Shown in pieces: positions 24,251 to 35,912 of a DNA stretch of 64,000 nucleotides; the first letter of the stretch is position 1; every line of letters begins with the position of its first letter. Source of the DNA: Gossypium raimondii (lineage: Eukaryota > Streptophyta > Magnoliopsida > Malvales > Malvaceae). The stretch covers positions 43,937,192 to 44,001,191 of the forward strand of contig NC_068566.1 in the NCBI RefSeq assembly GCF_025698545.1. Reading direction: 5' to 3'. Position numbers and translations under genes: made by a program. Under the pieces are notes generated by a model. The model worked only from the letters and a program-made list of their open reading frames with translations, was not told the DNA's origin and did no database searches.

Positions 24251-24620
24251 TGTAATGCCCCTAACCTAAATTCGTTGTCGAAACAAGGTTACGGAGCATT
24301 ACTGGAGTTTACAAATTAATTATTAGACATTTCATTTCATCTAGCATTCATATTTGAAACCAATCAAAATCATACATATTGTCCCTTAAACGAGCCCTCG
24401 AGACCCAAATTTACGCATTAGAAACACAGAGGGACTAAGTCGAAAACTTAGAAAATTTTCGAAAATATTTAAAGTTGATTTACGCATTACTGGAGTTTAT
24501 TTTCTTTCTTTTATCCTCTTCATCACTTTTTTTCTTCTTTGTTGAGCTGGGAAAGTTCGGCCAAGTTTTGTGCTCTTGCATGGTAAGTTAATTATAGCCT
24601 GTTTTGCATGGATTTTTTTG
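24251..24620 (+). mobile_element. Second LTR start (TGTAATGCCCC type)
   Basis: It begins TGTAATGCCCCTAACC followed by GGTTACGGAGCATTACTGGAG, a recognisable LTR beginning. The right boundary is not visible; similarity in style fades after about 24600. Confidence 0.5.
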
Positions 24621-25739
24621 TTTTTTGAGATTGTTGTGCTTCAATCTAGCTAAAAATGGTGTTTGTTTCTAAAACTATTAAAGATTTCATGAGATTGCCA
24701 TTGTTGAATGCTTGAAATTGTGGTGTTAAATGATTAGATTAGAAGAGAGGTTATTCAAAAGGATCACTTGGTAAAATGAAAATTTGTTAGTTTCGAATAT
24801 CAGGACTAAAGTTTAGACATTTCAAAACCAGTTTAAGAGTTCTATAAACTTTGTTATAAAAAGGGCTTAACTGTATAATGTGTTAGGTTTAAGGGAATTT
24901 CGAGTGATAGAATTTAATAAGCTGATGAATAATATTAGTTGATAAAAATTGAATTAAATTATGTTATAGATCAAGATTTGAGTCTGCCGAGAGAAGACCG
25001 TGGGAAAGGAAAAGTTGTTGAGTAGACTCTACCGTGGCATGTTATCATTCCATCGGTTAAGTTCATACAATATAAACATCGTTTAAATTTCTTTTCTTTT
25101 GTTCTTTAATTGTATAACTGAAAATTTGGTAAGTCAAATTTGGTTTGCTGAGTATAGAAGGGAGATATTGAATTATTACACCAAGGAAATGAGAATGAGT
25201 TTATAAAATGAAAGTGTCTTTATGAACTAAAAGACTCATACATATTGTTACATGTTTTTTCCTAATGATTCAGAGATCCAGCATTTGTTGCGAACTCGAA
25301 GATACATGTGACACAAATTTGGCCTAGACTGGTAATCTAATGTCGAAAATACCTGAAAACTGGTACAGATTACACCTGCTTAGTATTTCTTATCACCTGA
25401 GCTTCTTCCTTCTCGGTTAGTTGTTTACTAAATTCTCAATCACTTAAGCTGATACACTAATTTCTCCTTCCATATAGAGCACTTCTTAACCTTTCTCTCT
25501 TTTCAATCAAACTAGTGAAGAAGATGGAAGAAAGAAAAATGAATACCAGAATGAAAGAATTCCCCTATATATAATCTTTCCACTATTGTTTCTCTTAATC
25601 CCAAGTTAGTCAATATTATTAATACCCTTAATTATAATGTTTTCCACTAAAAGAAAACTTTTGGTTCTACTGTAATGAGACTAAGCTTAAATTCTAACTA
25701 TTTACCAATCAGTCTGTAAGATTCTCATAATCATACTAG
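24621..25739. other. Intergenic sequence, possibly LTR interior
   Basis: No open frame or domain is recognisable. The stretch may continue the LTR that starts at 24251. Confidence 0.35.
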
Positions 25740-26375
25740 TGTCACGGGGCTAGACCTTTCGTCTCGCAAACTGTGCGGCCTTAGGCAATCCATTTGCTCC
25801 AAACTCGCCTAAGTCAGCCTTTACGCCCAAAAGAGAGGATTCCTTAGAACTCCTCCAAGGCACCAATTTGTATAGCGGAAGCGATTGTGCCAAAAGAAGC
25901 TACAAAAGAACAACAGAAAAACCAAAGAAAGAATGCACACAAAGTGTTTGAGTAAATGCTCAAGGAATTCTATTACTCTTAAGAATTCACCTTACAATGG
26001 ATGAGTACAAATGAGGGGGAGACTCTCTGTTTATAGTTGAGCTCCCTCAAAACCGACGGTCAAGATACATTTACATCGACGGACGAGATTCACTATATCC
26101 CTTGATTTTAGGGATTTACAAGATTTGCCATATCAAATCTAATCTAATCTTTACAAGATATGATTCTCTCTATCTTCTAAGATTAGTTACCAAAATTAGT
26201 CTAAGTTGCCATATCTTTATCATCGGGCCAACCAGGCATCAATCTGACAGGCTTCTTCAATAGTTCTCTGAATCGGGCCAGTTCTTGTAGGCTAAATGTT
26301 CCCCATCTAATCGATAGACCTCTATGGGGCGCTTCTTGTGCCATGGTCACGGGCTTTGCACTTTGGCCAGTGACA
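25740..26375. mobile_element. Solo LTR (636 bp)
   Basis: It starts TGTCACGGGGCTAGACC and ends CAGTGACA, giving a short terminal inverted repeat TGTCAC/GTGACA. CTAG lies directly on both sides (25736-25739 and 26376-26379), which fits a target duplication. The inner sequence contains GTATAGCGGAAGCGATTGTG, a phrase I associate with cotton LTRs. No internal coding region is present, so this is most simply a solo LTR left by recombination. Confidence 0.65.
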
Positions 26376-26454
26376 CTAGAACTCGCTTAAACATAATTTT
26401 TTTTAATTTAATACCCATAATTATCGTGGAACTTAACCTTAACATTTTTGGGCG

Positions 26455-27330
26455 TGACAATGAATTAATATAATATAAATATAAATGTTGGTATTCAACA
26501 AGTAGGAAAAGGTGGTGGTGATGGAAAAGTTGGTTCACCTATGACAGACGGAGAGTTGGAGTTAAGAAGTTCAAGGAGAAAGGAGGAGGAAGTTAGGTTG
26601 ATACTTAGGTTTTTCTTGGGGAAAAAAAGGGAGATCCTTAGTCTCCCTTTTTGAGTTAAGTTTGGCCATTAACTTTTAAAAAAAAGTCAAATCATTTAAA
26701 AAAATAAAAATGTTGACTAAAACATTAATTTTTGTAATAATGTTGGTGTGCTAAATTGCATGGTAGTTCACGTGTACTTTATGTTGACATGACATTATTT
26801 GTTCTATATGACATGTCAACAAATAATTTTTTAAAAAAAATAAGAATAATCAAAAAATAAAAATTATAAATTATCAAAAATTATAAAAAAAGTTCATAAA
26901 ATTTTAAATAATAGCATGAAGTACACATGGATTGCCATGCAGACATATTTAAAAATTTAACATTTTAGCTAGTATTTTCAATAAAAAAGAACAATTCAAC
27001 TTTTTTCAAATGGTTGATGGTCAAATTTGATTCTTTTTTAAAGGTTTAGGGCCAAATTCAATTCAAAAATAAGAATAAGAGGCAAATTAACAAAAGATGT
27101 AAACATTAAGAGCTAAATTCGACATTATGGCTTAATTTAATATAGATATAAATGTTAGTATTCAACAAGGAGGAAAATGTGGTGGTGATGGAAAAGTCAG
27201 TTCACTTGTGATAAGTGGAGAGTTGGAGTTAAGGAGTTTAATGAGAAAGAGAAGAAGGAGAAAGGAAGAGGAAGTTAGGCTGATACTTAGGTTTTTCTTA
27301 GGGAAGAAAGGCAGATCCTTGGTCTCTTAT
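26455..27330. repeat. Direct-repeat cassette B-A'-B'
   Basis: Block B (about 26460-26640) recurs as B' (about 27125-27325), sharing AAATGTTGGTATTCAACAAG or its variant, GTGGTGGTGATGGAAAAGT, GGAGAGTTGGAGTTAAG and TTAGGTTTTTCTT. Between them is A', a copy of the MITE at 22705-23187 that has lost its left end. The arrangement looks like a segment duplicated across, or bordering, the MITE. Confidence 0.7.
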
Positions 27331-27379
27331 GCTCTGGAGTATATATAAGGGCTACCCTTGTCCTATAGTTCCATGTAGC

Positions 27380-28650
27380 CCACAATGTGGAAGGTAGGCA
27401 TGATTGTGTGGTCAGTTAAATGGCAGGGTCGTTACACATTAGTTGTTGCCATATGGTGTACTATATGGTCATACTCTAACATTCTCCTTTCCTGGGGCTG
27501 TACAAGGTTGTTGCACCTTAGTGGTCCTAGAGAGGGTAAACATCAAGTGGTTCCTTATTGGTCCCTAGGGGGTGTGCAACGGATCATCTCTGAGCTGATT
27601 TAAATAAGAACATCGAAGGTTCTTATGGATCATCTTAGGAAAGGGGTTGTTGTGGACGATACCCAATGGGGGTTTTATATGGATCGTTCTCAGCAAGGGT
27701 CGTCTGTGAGTTGTTCCATGTCTTGCCACGTGTCTTGTTCTTGTGGGGGTGCAACAATTGCCCCCTGACTATGAGGTAGGTTATAAAGCAGTCTAACTCA
27801 AAACCTTTTAGATAGCTACTAGGCATAAGGGGTTAAACAATTGAGTTACATTGTAGAGGGTTCAACAAGTGAAAATTTGTATCAATTGTGTGTGTTGAAG
27901 ACGTTTCCAAGGAAAAGGGAGGTGCATCAAAGATTTTGGAATGGATGCATTAATGATGGAGTGTTATAGTTGTGCATTAGGAAACAATGCCAATGATGGA
28001 GCTGGCACGTATCCAGTTGAAGTTGGCCCGTGAATCGTAGGGTCTATTGTGCTCAAAACATAATTTTTTGAAGAGTCCTTTTAAACAACCTTGTTTTCAG
28101 AGTTTTAGGGTTCATTTGCTTTAGTTTAAGAATTTTCTAAATGTTGGAAGCTTAACTTTCCAAGTTTCTTCTAAGCTTTTCTCTAGTTTTCTTCCTTTTT
28201 GCTAAAAGGTTTCTTCCTTACTCTTTAGATTTATTATGCATTTTTTTCAATTTATTCTTCGCCATTGTTCTTTGTTCGATGTCGGGGCTTTAATCAAGGT
28301 AAGGATTCAATTTTTAAGCTCTTTTCATTATTATTTTTTTTTTACTTTTGTCCTACATTGTTCTGATGGTAAAAAATAATATAGGTGGTGAAGATAACAC
28401 TTCATAGGTGGTTATGAAGGTGAGGAAGGACCCTAGATTGAAGAAGGAGTAAATGGTGGGTGGCACTTTTGAGTGCACCACTAAGAAGAAAGAGATGACT
28501 CGACTGCTTCGATGTGGATTGTCCTAGGCGAGGGGTCATTGTGGACTATTCCCAACAGAAGGTTGTGCGTGGATTGTTCTCAGCGAAAGGTCGTTTATAG
28601 GCTATTTCACGTCCTTCCATATGTCTTGTTCTTGTGGGGTATAACAATAA
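27380..28650. repeat. Retroelement-like remnant with a 110-bp direct repeat
   Basis: A block at about 27640-27755 recurs at about 28525-28645, sharing ATTGTTCTCAGC or its variant, TTCTTGTGGGG and the GGAC(G/T)AT(A/T)CCCAA phrase. Short frames in both copies are not conserved. GC content is higher than in the surroundings, as in LTR leaders. Confidence 0.5.
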
Positions 28651-28659
28651 ATAACATAA

Positions 28660-28933
28660 GGGTAAACTACAATAAAAATCACCCAATTATAAAAAGTTAC
28701 AAAGTGTTCACCCAACTATTAGTAAATTTCTTTTTTGGTCATCCAACTATGAAAAGTTACAAAAAGGTCACCCAACTATTAAATTTTGTCTTTTTTATCA
28801 CCTGGTAGTTAACATAAAAATAGAAACACTCAAAAATCTAATATAATTAGGTGACCAAAAAAGAAAAAATTAAATAGTTAAGTAATCATTTTGTAACTTT
28901 TCACAGTTGAATGGCAACTAATGTAGTTTACCC
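28660..28933. mobile_element. MULE-type MITE with 9-bp target duplication
   Basis: The element is 274 bp with terminal inverted repeats GGGTAAACTACA/TGTAGTTTACCC. It is flanked by identical 9-bp repeats ATAACATAA (28651-28659 and 28934-28942). Nine-bp duplications are characteristic of Mutator-like elements. The inner arms are also complementary and contain the AAAAGTTACAAA motif found in the other members of this window. Confidence 0.9.
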
Positions 28934-28942
28934 ATAACATAA

Positions 28943-31900
28943 ATACACCTATTTACATAATTGAAGAGAAAAAAAATTAATATTTGTATGATTACGGGAT
29001 GCATGACAGGAATTAAAGAAAGTTCGGTAGGTTTAAATCATACGAAACTGAATGAGAAGTACAACTATTAATGTGATTTGGTATTTGGTAACAACTGGCA
29101 ATTTAATGGCTGTCCATGAATCTCTAGAGAAAGGCATCAAATTGGGGGAGATTGAGGTTTGCTTGCCAACAGCACACGAAATGAGAAAAGAGTTTAATGT
29201 TGGTTGATGCACGTCAGAGTGTCTGTCGACCAGACTAGCCCAGCTGATTAATGTTGTTTGTTTCTGTCTTCTTGTTTTAAGACAAAATATTGGGCAGGCT
29301 TGGAACATACCCCGCTGTTTTCCTGCTCTTCTACCAAACTTGGACGGCTATTTGTATATTTCACCAATTGAATTTGGCATTTGGTTCATTGCTAGCTGGT
29401 AAGTGCAGTAAATATTCCAACCGACTGCTTATTCGATCAGAGATCAAATAGAATTAGAATCAACTCAATACAAAGCATAATCGAATGAAAATTGAAATAT
29501 ATCTAGACTTAATTCACATGTAGTTTTGCATAAGGTGAAACTTAAAATTGAACACTCAAAATCTTAAAACCTACCAAAACCTCTAATATTAGATAAAATT
29601 TAGCCAAATATTCCAAATTTAATCACGATTTTAAATGATCGAGGTACCAACTAGTTTTTTGGTAGGAGTTTTAACTATACTTTTCAATTTTGATCCGAAC
29701 TTAAAAAGTTAATTTATCAATCTGAATCTAAATTGGTCGTAAAATATCAACAATTCAAATCCAACCTAACTTGAAAAAAAAAACCCCAAATTTAAAATGG
29801 CTTGAGCACATAATCTGAATAAATAAAAAAATAAAAAGAATTTGAACCTGACTTGAAAAAGAAAATCGAATGACAAACCTAAATAACTTGAAACCAAAAT
29901 TACTCAAATTGATCCGATCTAAATTCACTGAATCCAAAATCAACCCAACTTTCTTAATTTACCAATCTGGTTTTAATCTTTTAGGTGATGGACGAGAGTA
30001 GCTTTTGGCACACGAAACAATTGATTTTAGTTAAAGAAGAGATGAAATTAGATGACGTTTTCACCATGATTGGAAGATTAAAGAGGATGATGCCCTTGTG
30101 GTATAAACTAAATGCTGGATTGAATATTATTGGTAAAGGAAAATTAAGATCCCAAAGGCAAAGCCAAATTTGGAGTTTTTGGACATAGGATAAGTATCAC
30201 GTGCACATACACTAATGTGATAGACATGAATAGGGTTATGTCATAACTTAAGCGGTAAGAAGATTTGGTATGGGTTGGATCATTGCCTAGTTTCCTTTTT
30301 CATTTATTAGAAGCATTTGAGGAAAGAGCTTTCCAATGCAAATACGACAATAACCCAACAAGGTCACTATGCTATTCCCCCCCAAATGTTGAACCACACA
30401 GGCTCTATTATTTGCCACCCAAGCGCCTTTTCAGAAAAGAAAAGGCTCAAGTTCACCCAACCCCAAGTTGGAAATTTTTAATTTCGAGTTTAAGTGGACA
30501 ACAATTTCTCTCTTTTCCTTTGCCTTCCCCTTTAAGTAAGTTGTTCTACCTTATCCAATCCAAGACCCTGTTAAACAAGATTAAGATTATAGTGGGATAT
30601 TGCTATGCTGCCCCTTTCATTTGGATCAATTTCAAACTCAAGCTTTTCGGATTGAGTATTTTTAGCTTAGTTCATGTAAATTTCAGGTTGGAGCAATTTT
30701 AGTTTTGGAACGATAGATTAAACGAGTTTGGGTTCATTTTTATAGGCTAAATCATATTGAAATTTCAACTTCGAGTCAATATCAACATGTCTATGATTCC
30801 ATTTATCATTGATGTTAAAAACTCAAACTATGATTTCGAACAAAAAAAAATGGTAAACAAAAGGTTTTTCAAACCAAATCTTATTTTTAAACTATAATTT
30901 TAACCTAATCAATCACAAAAATACTTTCGACTGAAATTACATTTTTATTTTCGTTAAAAAAATCCAACGTATACCCAATCTTACAGAACTCCTTTTAACC
31001 TTAATGGTATTCTCACACAAGTAAAATAGTTAACTAATAAGAGTAGAGAGACATTGATGAGGGGGTGGGGTTAAAACATGGTATGTCCTTAGGTCCACAT
31101 ACTTTTTGACAAATCATTCAAAAGAACTAAAAAGATTGAAAAAGAAGCACCTTTCCTAATGAATGATGATCTCAATTCACAAATGCAGGGTCTACTCTTC
31201 AAATACCATCACCATATAGCAAAGGCAAAACCAAAACAATCTAATGTTCTAAAACAATGGGTATCCTAAATTTTTTTGACTGTCACCATCCTCCTTACAT
31301 GACCTGAATCTAGGCAAAATATCATTACAAAATACTCGATTTTTTGGGGCAATGCCAAAAAGGGTATCTTCATTTATCGATTAAAATTTATTTTTTTTAA
31401 TCCTATCTCACTTGACCCTTAATGAATCTAGTAGCTAACTTGGTGTTACTTCTTTTATTAGATAAAAAAAAAAGGAGATTAGACAGTCCACTAATAACTC
31501 TTCACCGCAAAAGACAAACGCAAGCATCTTTGGGAACCAACATCCTCATGTTTTTCTTTCTTATTGGTGCCACGTGTACCTACAATTTTTTGACACGTAA
31601 TATGATAGTTAGACCCCGACATTTATATTTGGGGGTCTGGAGCCCATATTGTGTCCCATTCCCATCTAGTGGACTTGCACTGTTTTAGGGTTTCGGCCAC
31701 CAAGCTTCAACTTGGGGCACCTCCTAAATATTATATTCCCATTGCTAAATCTTCTTACTCCACAACCACATGTAACTTCACCAATCATCTTCAATTTTTT
31801 CGCTTGTTAGGTAAATTTTTTAAATGGTTAAACTACTTGGTGCTTCCCCATACTTGGTCAAAATAAATTCACATATTAAGACTTAAATTCTTTTCATTAA

Positions 31901-32754
31901 ACTAATATTTTATGGACCATTTTTAACCATAAATATTACTACTTTGTACATAATCATTACTTAAGACACCCAAAATAATTTCATCCTTAAGGGTGTATTT
32001 AATTAGGTGAAAAATGAAAAGATGAAAGTAGTGTGTAAAAGGTAGAAAGAAAATAAATTTTAAGTACACTTGAAAGAGAGATTATTATTTTTATTTTAAT
32101 ATATAAAAACAGTCCTTCCAAATTTGAATGATGAGAAGAGAAAAACAAATGAGAAAAGTATGTTGGTTTAAGATTATACAGTTTTCAAATGTTTTATTTT
32201 TTATTCATTTCTCAAGTCTATCAAGTAATGGAAAGAAAATTATTTTTTTCCTTACAATTTTTCCATCTTTCCTACCAACATCACCTATGGAAAGTAAAAT
32301 TATGTTTTCCATCTTTTCACTTTCCAGCCATTTAATTTTTCATTTTTTTGATTTTTTTTTCTCTATCAAACAAAGCCTAAAAGCATGCTCTCTCAACTAA
32401 GAATTTTCACCAATATCCTATTGAGGTCCGTGTCACATTCATTATATCCCAACACACATTACAAAAGACGTTGACACTAGCTACCAACAACATAGTTCAT
32501 CGTATCCTAGAAAGGTTAGATTATATTTTGGCAAGACAACCCATAACTCTCTACCTAATAGAACTACTACTCATGAATTTGGGGAAATTTTGACACCAAA
32601 CACTCCGCTTATATAAGAGGGATTAAAGACATTTCTACCACTCTTTGCCCTTTAAACTTGCTCCTGCTACTCTCGACATTATCATGTGAACCTTGTATCA
32701 ACATTTTAATTTTATTTCGAAATTAAATTATTTTATTATACATCAATGATCACT
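28943..32754. other. Gene-free intergenic region
   Basis: I see no supportable gene. The open frame at 30265-30702 (145 residues) lacks a domain, compositional bias or splice context. At 29560-29940 and around 30650-30840 there are ATTTGAACTCAAA-like phrases typical of decayed repeats. A CACGTGT element occurs at about 31571 with no gene downstream. Confidence 0.5.
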
Positions 32755-33010
32755 AACCCGAAACCTGGATAAGATTTGAGTCGCCTACCCGCGACCCGGC
32801 TAGACTCCACCAGATGGATAAACGCGAGGCATACAGCAGAAGGACAAGCAGGGGAGTTCGCGATATCAGCTCACGCAAGCCAAGAAGAGTTCGCGATCCC
32901 AGCTTGCATATACCTAAGGAATTCACATGTAGGAGGCCGCGAGATTTAACAGGCAACCCAGAACGGTACACATGTTCAACATGCCCAAGACTTGTTCAGA
33001 ATATCAATCT
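32755..33010. repeat. GC-richer repeat, left flank of the MAPKKK gene
   Basis: The stretch is much richer in GC than its neighbours and contains GAGTTCGCGAT twice, and GCATATACCTAAGGAATTC. The complementary phrases appear at 35100-35340 downstream of the MAPKKK gene. The open frames here on both strands overlap and have no protein features. Confidence 0.5.
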
Positions 33011-33321
33011 TATGAATAATAGGGTCAAGTCCACGAACAGTAATAATATATATAAATACCCAAACATTCCTTTGAATGAGAGACATGAAAAATTACTCAG
33101 CAAACTTAATAATCAAAAGCAAAAGCACCCATAATCCCCAACTAAAACAAGGGGTTAGATGAAGTAGAATTGGGTGTGGGATAAGGATAAAAGCCAGAAT
33201 CATCGTCTACTCTTCCCATTTCCCACTATTGTTGATATGTCAAAACACATGCCCAGTTCCTAACTCAAATAATAATATAATAATAACAAAGTGACATAAT
33301 CAAACAGTTTTCCCATTTATC

Positions 33322-33330
33322 TATATATAA
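33322..33330 (+). promoter_or_regulatory. TATA box of the MAPKKK gene
   Basis: TATATATAA lies about 120 bases before the ATG at 33444 and is followed by CCACGTAGG, an ACGT-core element. A leader of roughly 90 bases would result. Confidence 0.6.
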
Positions 33331-33443
33331 ATTCCACGTAGGACTCAAAATCATTCTAGTTTACTCGGATATAAATACCCGCATTTGGGCCCTCGAAAAA
33401 ACAGAGAGCCATAAAGAAGAAAATAAAAATTTGAGTTTCGAAA

Positions 33444-34844
33444 ATGGAGAAACAGAGCCATACCCAGAAAACTGCATGGACAAGAGGCAAGTGTATAGGC
33501 AAAGGCTCCTTTGGTACCGTTAGCTTAGTGATCAACGAACTCAACGGTGCCGTTTCCGCGGTCAAGTCCGTCGACTTAGCAACGTGTCTTCCCAGCCAGT
33601 TGGAGTCTTTGGAGAATGAAATTCGGATCCTCCGTTCGCTTTCCTCTCCTTACGTCGTCAAGTACCTCGGCGATGACGTCTCTCCGGCGAAATCTTTCCG
33701 TAATCTTCACGTGGAGTATTTGCCGGGCGGCACCGTTGCTGACGTGGAGATTGTTAAGCGGCGGGCTGCTGACGTGGACGAGAGGCTTTTGCGGTGGCAC
33801 ACGCGGTGCTTGATTTCGGGTTTGAAGTACGTGCACGACGAAGGCATTGTACACTGTGATGTGAAAGGAAAAAATGTTTTGCTTGGATCGGATTCCAGTT
33901 CCGTAAAGCTCGCGGATTTCGGCTCGGCGATTGAGATCAAAAAGGGAAGGTCGCTCATTAAGCCACGTGGAAGCCCTCTATGGATGGCGCCAGAGGTGGT
34001 TCGCGGCGAGTATCAAGGGCCGGAGAGCGATATTTGGTCACTAGGATGCACCGTCGTCGAGATGATCACCGGGAAGCCAGCTTGGGAGGATCACGGTTTC
34101 GACTCGCTACGTCGAATTGCTTACTCGGAGGAACTCCCCGAGTTGCCGGCTCAGTTATCCAAACTCGGTAAGGATTTCGTGGAGAAGTGTTTGAGAAGGG
34201 ATCCAAATCGAAGGTGGAGCTGCGATCACCTGCTGCAGCATCCATTTATATCATCGGCATCGCCGCCGAAAACGATAGGAGAATCATCTCCGCGTTGCGT
34301 TCTCGATTTTGCCGGGTCGGATTTCGAAGAGGACGAAAACACTGCGAATTTCGAATCGTCGGCGAAGGAGAGGATCAGTAAATTAGCGAATGATGGACGG
34401 GCAATTTGGGAATCGGACGGTTGGGCGACGGTAAGGAGTTACGCTCATGAATCACGTGTGAATTGCGAGGAAGGGACAAGTACGGAATATCCGGAGTTGA
34501 CGAGGACGCATTTGGAAATTTCCAATTGGCGGCAGTGTGGTAAATACGTGCGTGTTAGCGGGATAAAATCGTCGTTTGGTGGCCAACGGTGCGATCTCTT
34601 GGCTGGTTCAAGCCGTCGTTGTTGGCGACAAAAGGAAAAGGTGGAGTTTGCGGTGGAGAAGGGAAAGTCGATATTCTGCAGATTTTGTAATTTATTATTA
34701 CAATTAATTTTGTGTGATTTCAAATTATTCCTATATATTTTATTGATGTTTTTAAATTACTTCGTTCTTCCTTCATTACTTTTATCCTTTACCTCCACCA
34801 TTCTTTTTGGTCCAACCTCGAATCCAATCGCCGCTACAACCTGA
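33444..34844 (+). CDS. MAP kinase kinase kinase, MAPKKK17/18-like, frameshifted tail
   Basis: This is an intronless frame of 466 residues with a kinase domain at about 12-269. It shows IGKGSFG (18-24), the ATP-anchoring Lys41 in AVK, the catalytic loop HCDVKGKN (137-144), DFG (158-160), GSPLWMAPE (177-184) and DIWSLGC (196-202). The Cys before the catalytic Asp makes it a non-RD kinase, as in the plant MAPKKK17/18/20 group. That group acts in abscisic-acid and stress signalling, in Arabidopsis through MKK3. After about residue 385 the frame becomes basic, Cys-rich and then hydrophobic (CNLLLQLILCDFKLFLYILLM), reading AT-rich sequence that looks like 3' UTR. A neighbouring frame carries LLATKGKGG and a stop at 34688, giving about 415 residues. 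A one-base loss near 34600 would explain this. The catalytic part is intact; the regulatory tail is doubtful. Confidence 0.88.
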   Translation: MEKQSHTQKTAWTRGKCIGKGSFGTVSLVINELNGAVSAVKSVDLATCLPSQLESLENEIRILRSLSSPYVVKYLGDDVSPAKSFRNLHVEYLPGGTVADVEIVKRRAADVDERLLRWHTRCLISGLKYVHDEGIVHCDVKGKNVLLGSDSSSVKLADFGSAIEIKKGRSLIKPRGSPLWMAPEVVRGEYQGPESDIWSLGCTVVEMITGKPAWEDHGFDSLRRIAYSEELPELPAQLSKLGKDFVEKCLRRDPNRRWSCDHLLQHPFISSASPPKTIGESSPRCVLDFAGSDFEEDENTANFESSAKERISKLANDGRAIWESDGWATVRSYAHESRVNCEEGTSTEYPELTRTHLEISNWRQCGKYVRVSGIKSSFGGQRCDLLAGSSRRCWRQKEKVEFAVEKGKSIFCRFCNLLLQLILCDFKLFLYILLMFLNYFVLPSLLLSFTSTILFGPTSNPIAATT

Positions 34845-35049
34845 AATCAATCAGTTTCCAAATTGTTGCGATCAACTAAATTAATACTAAACTAATAAAT
34901 ACCTTTTTCATACAATACTTAAGCTAGTTATAAACTTACCCATTCTAAAAAATTTTAAAATAAAAATCATTACTGTTGATTAATATTTTCTGGTATGTTA
35001 TTCATGGGAGTATTCGAGTATGTATACATGTTACAAATGTTATTACAGC

Positions 35050-35400
35050 TCATGATAGGACCCCATTATTTTGTCTTGAGTCTACTGCCTCTAATACTGA
35101 CATTCTCTGCGAGCTTCAGGCCTGCTGGATACGTGTCTATGGAACACGCGGTCATTTCTGTTCCTGGGGCTGACGTTCTAAGTGGGCTTCGTATTTGCTA
35201 GACATGTGTCTGGGTGACTGCGAACTCCTTGGGTATATACGAACTGAGACTGTGGCGAGCTGGATCGGCGAGCTTATCCTTTCTGCGAGCTCCTTAGGCA
35301 TATGCGAACTCACATTGTTGTCCTTTCGCGGTTCATCTTAAACCCAATCTTCTAGTGAGACCTATTCAAATCATAGGTTGATAATCTAGATCCTGTCTAG
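35050..35400. repeat. GC-richer repeat, right flank of the MAPKKK gene
   Basis: It contains GCGAACTCCTTGGGTATATA and GCGAGCTCCTTAGGCATATG, which are inverted and partly tandem versions of phrases at 32850-32950. No coding content is seen. Confidence 0.5.
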
Positions 35401-35410
35401 GACTCAAATT

Positions 35411-35865
35411 AGTGATAACTAGAGGTGTGCATGGGCCAGGTCGGCCTGGGTTCGGTCCGGGCTCAACTAAAAATTTAGGCCCGTTTACTGGACCCAGGCC
35501 CGTCCCAGCCCGAAAAATGGGCCTAAAATTTTGCCCAAGCCCAACTTAGATAAAAATGTTAAAACCCGAGCCTGACTCAGCCATATTAATTTTTATATTA
35601 TTTTTTATATAATTTTAAAATATATAATACATCAAAAATATGAAAAACATTAAAATAAATATTTCCCAACAAATTGAAAATAAATTTTAAAAAATATGTA
35701 TACTTAAATAACACTAAGATAGATACAACTTAATAAGCAAATGCCTCTAAAATAATAACAAAATTAACAATAAAATAAGTTTTATACAATATCCAAATAA
35801 TAATAACATAATAATAAAATGATAGCAAAATAAGGAGAAAATAATAAGAAAATAATATTAAAAAC

Positions 35866-35912
<47 letters not shown>

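Noticed and set aside
30265-30702. Frame of 145 codons in intergenic DNA
   Set aside because: Longest frame in the region, but with no recognisable motif, no promoter or splice context, and AT-driven composition toward its end.
33576-34723. Minus-strand and alternative-frame ORFs over the MAPKKK
   Set aside because: Shadows of the kinase coding sequence.
35868-35911. Regular AAT array considered as a CRISPR-like repeat
   Set aside because: A trinucleotide microsatellite without spacers, in a eukaryotic genome.
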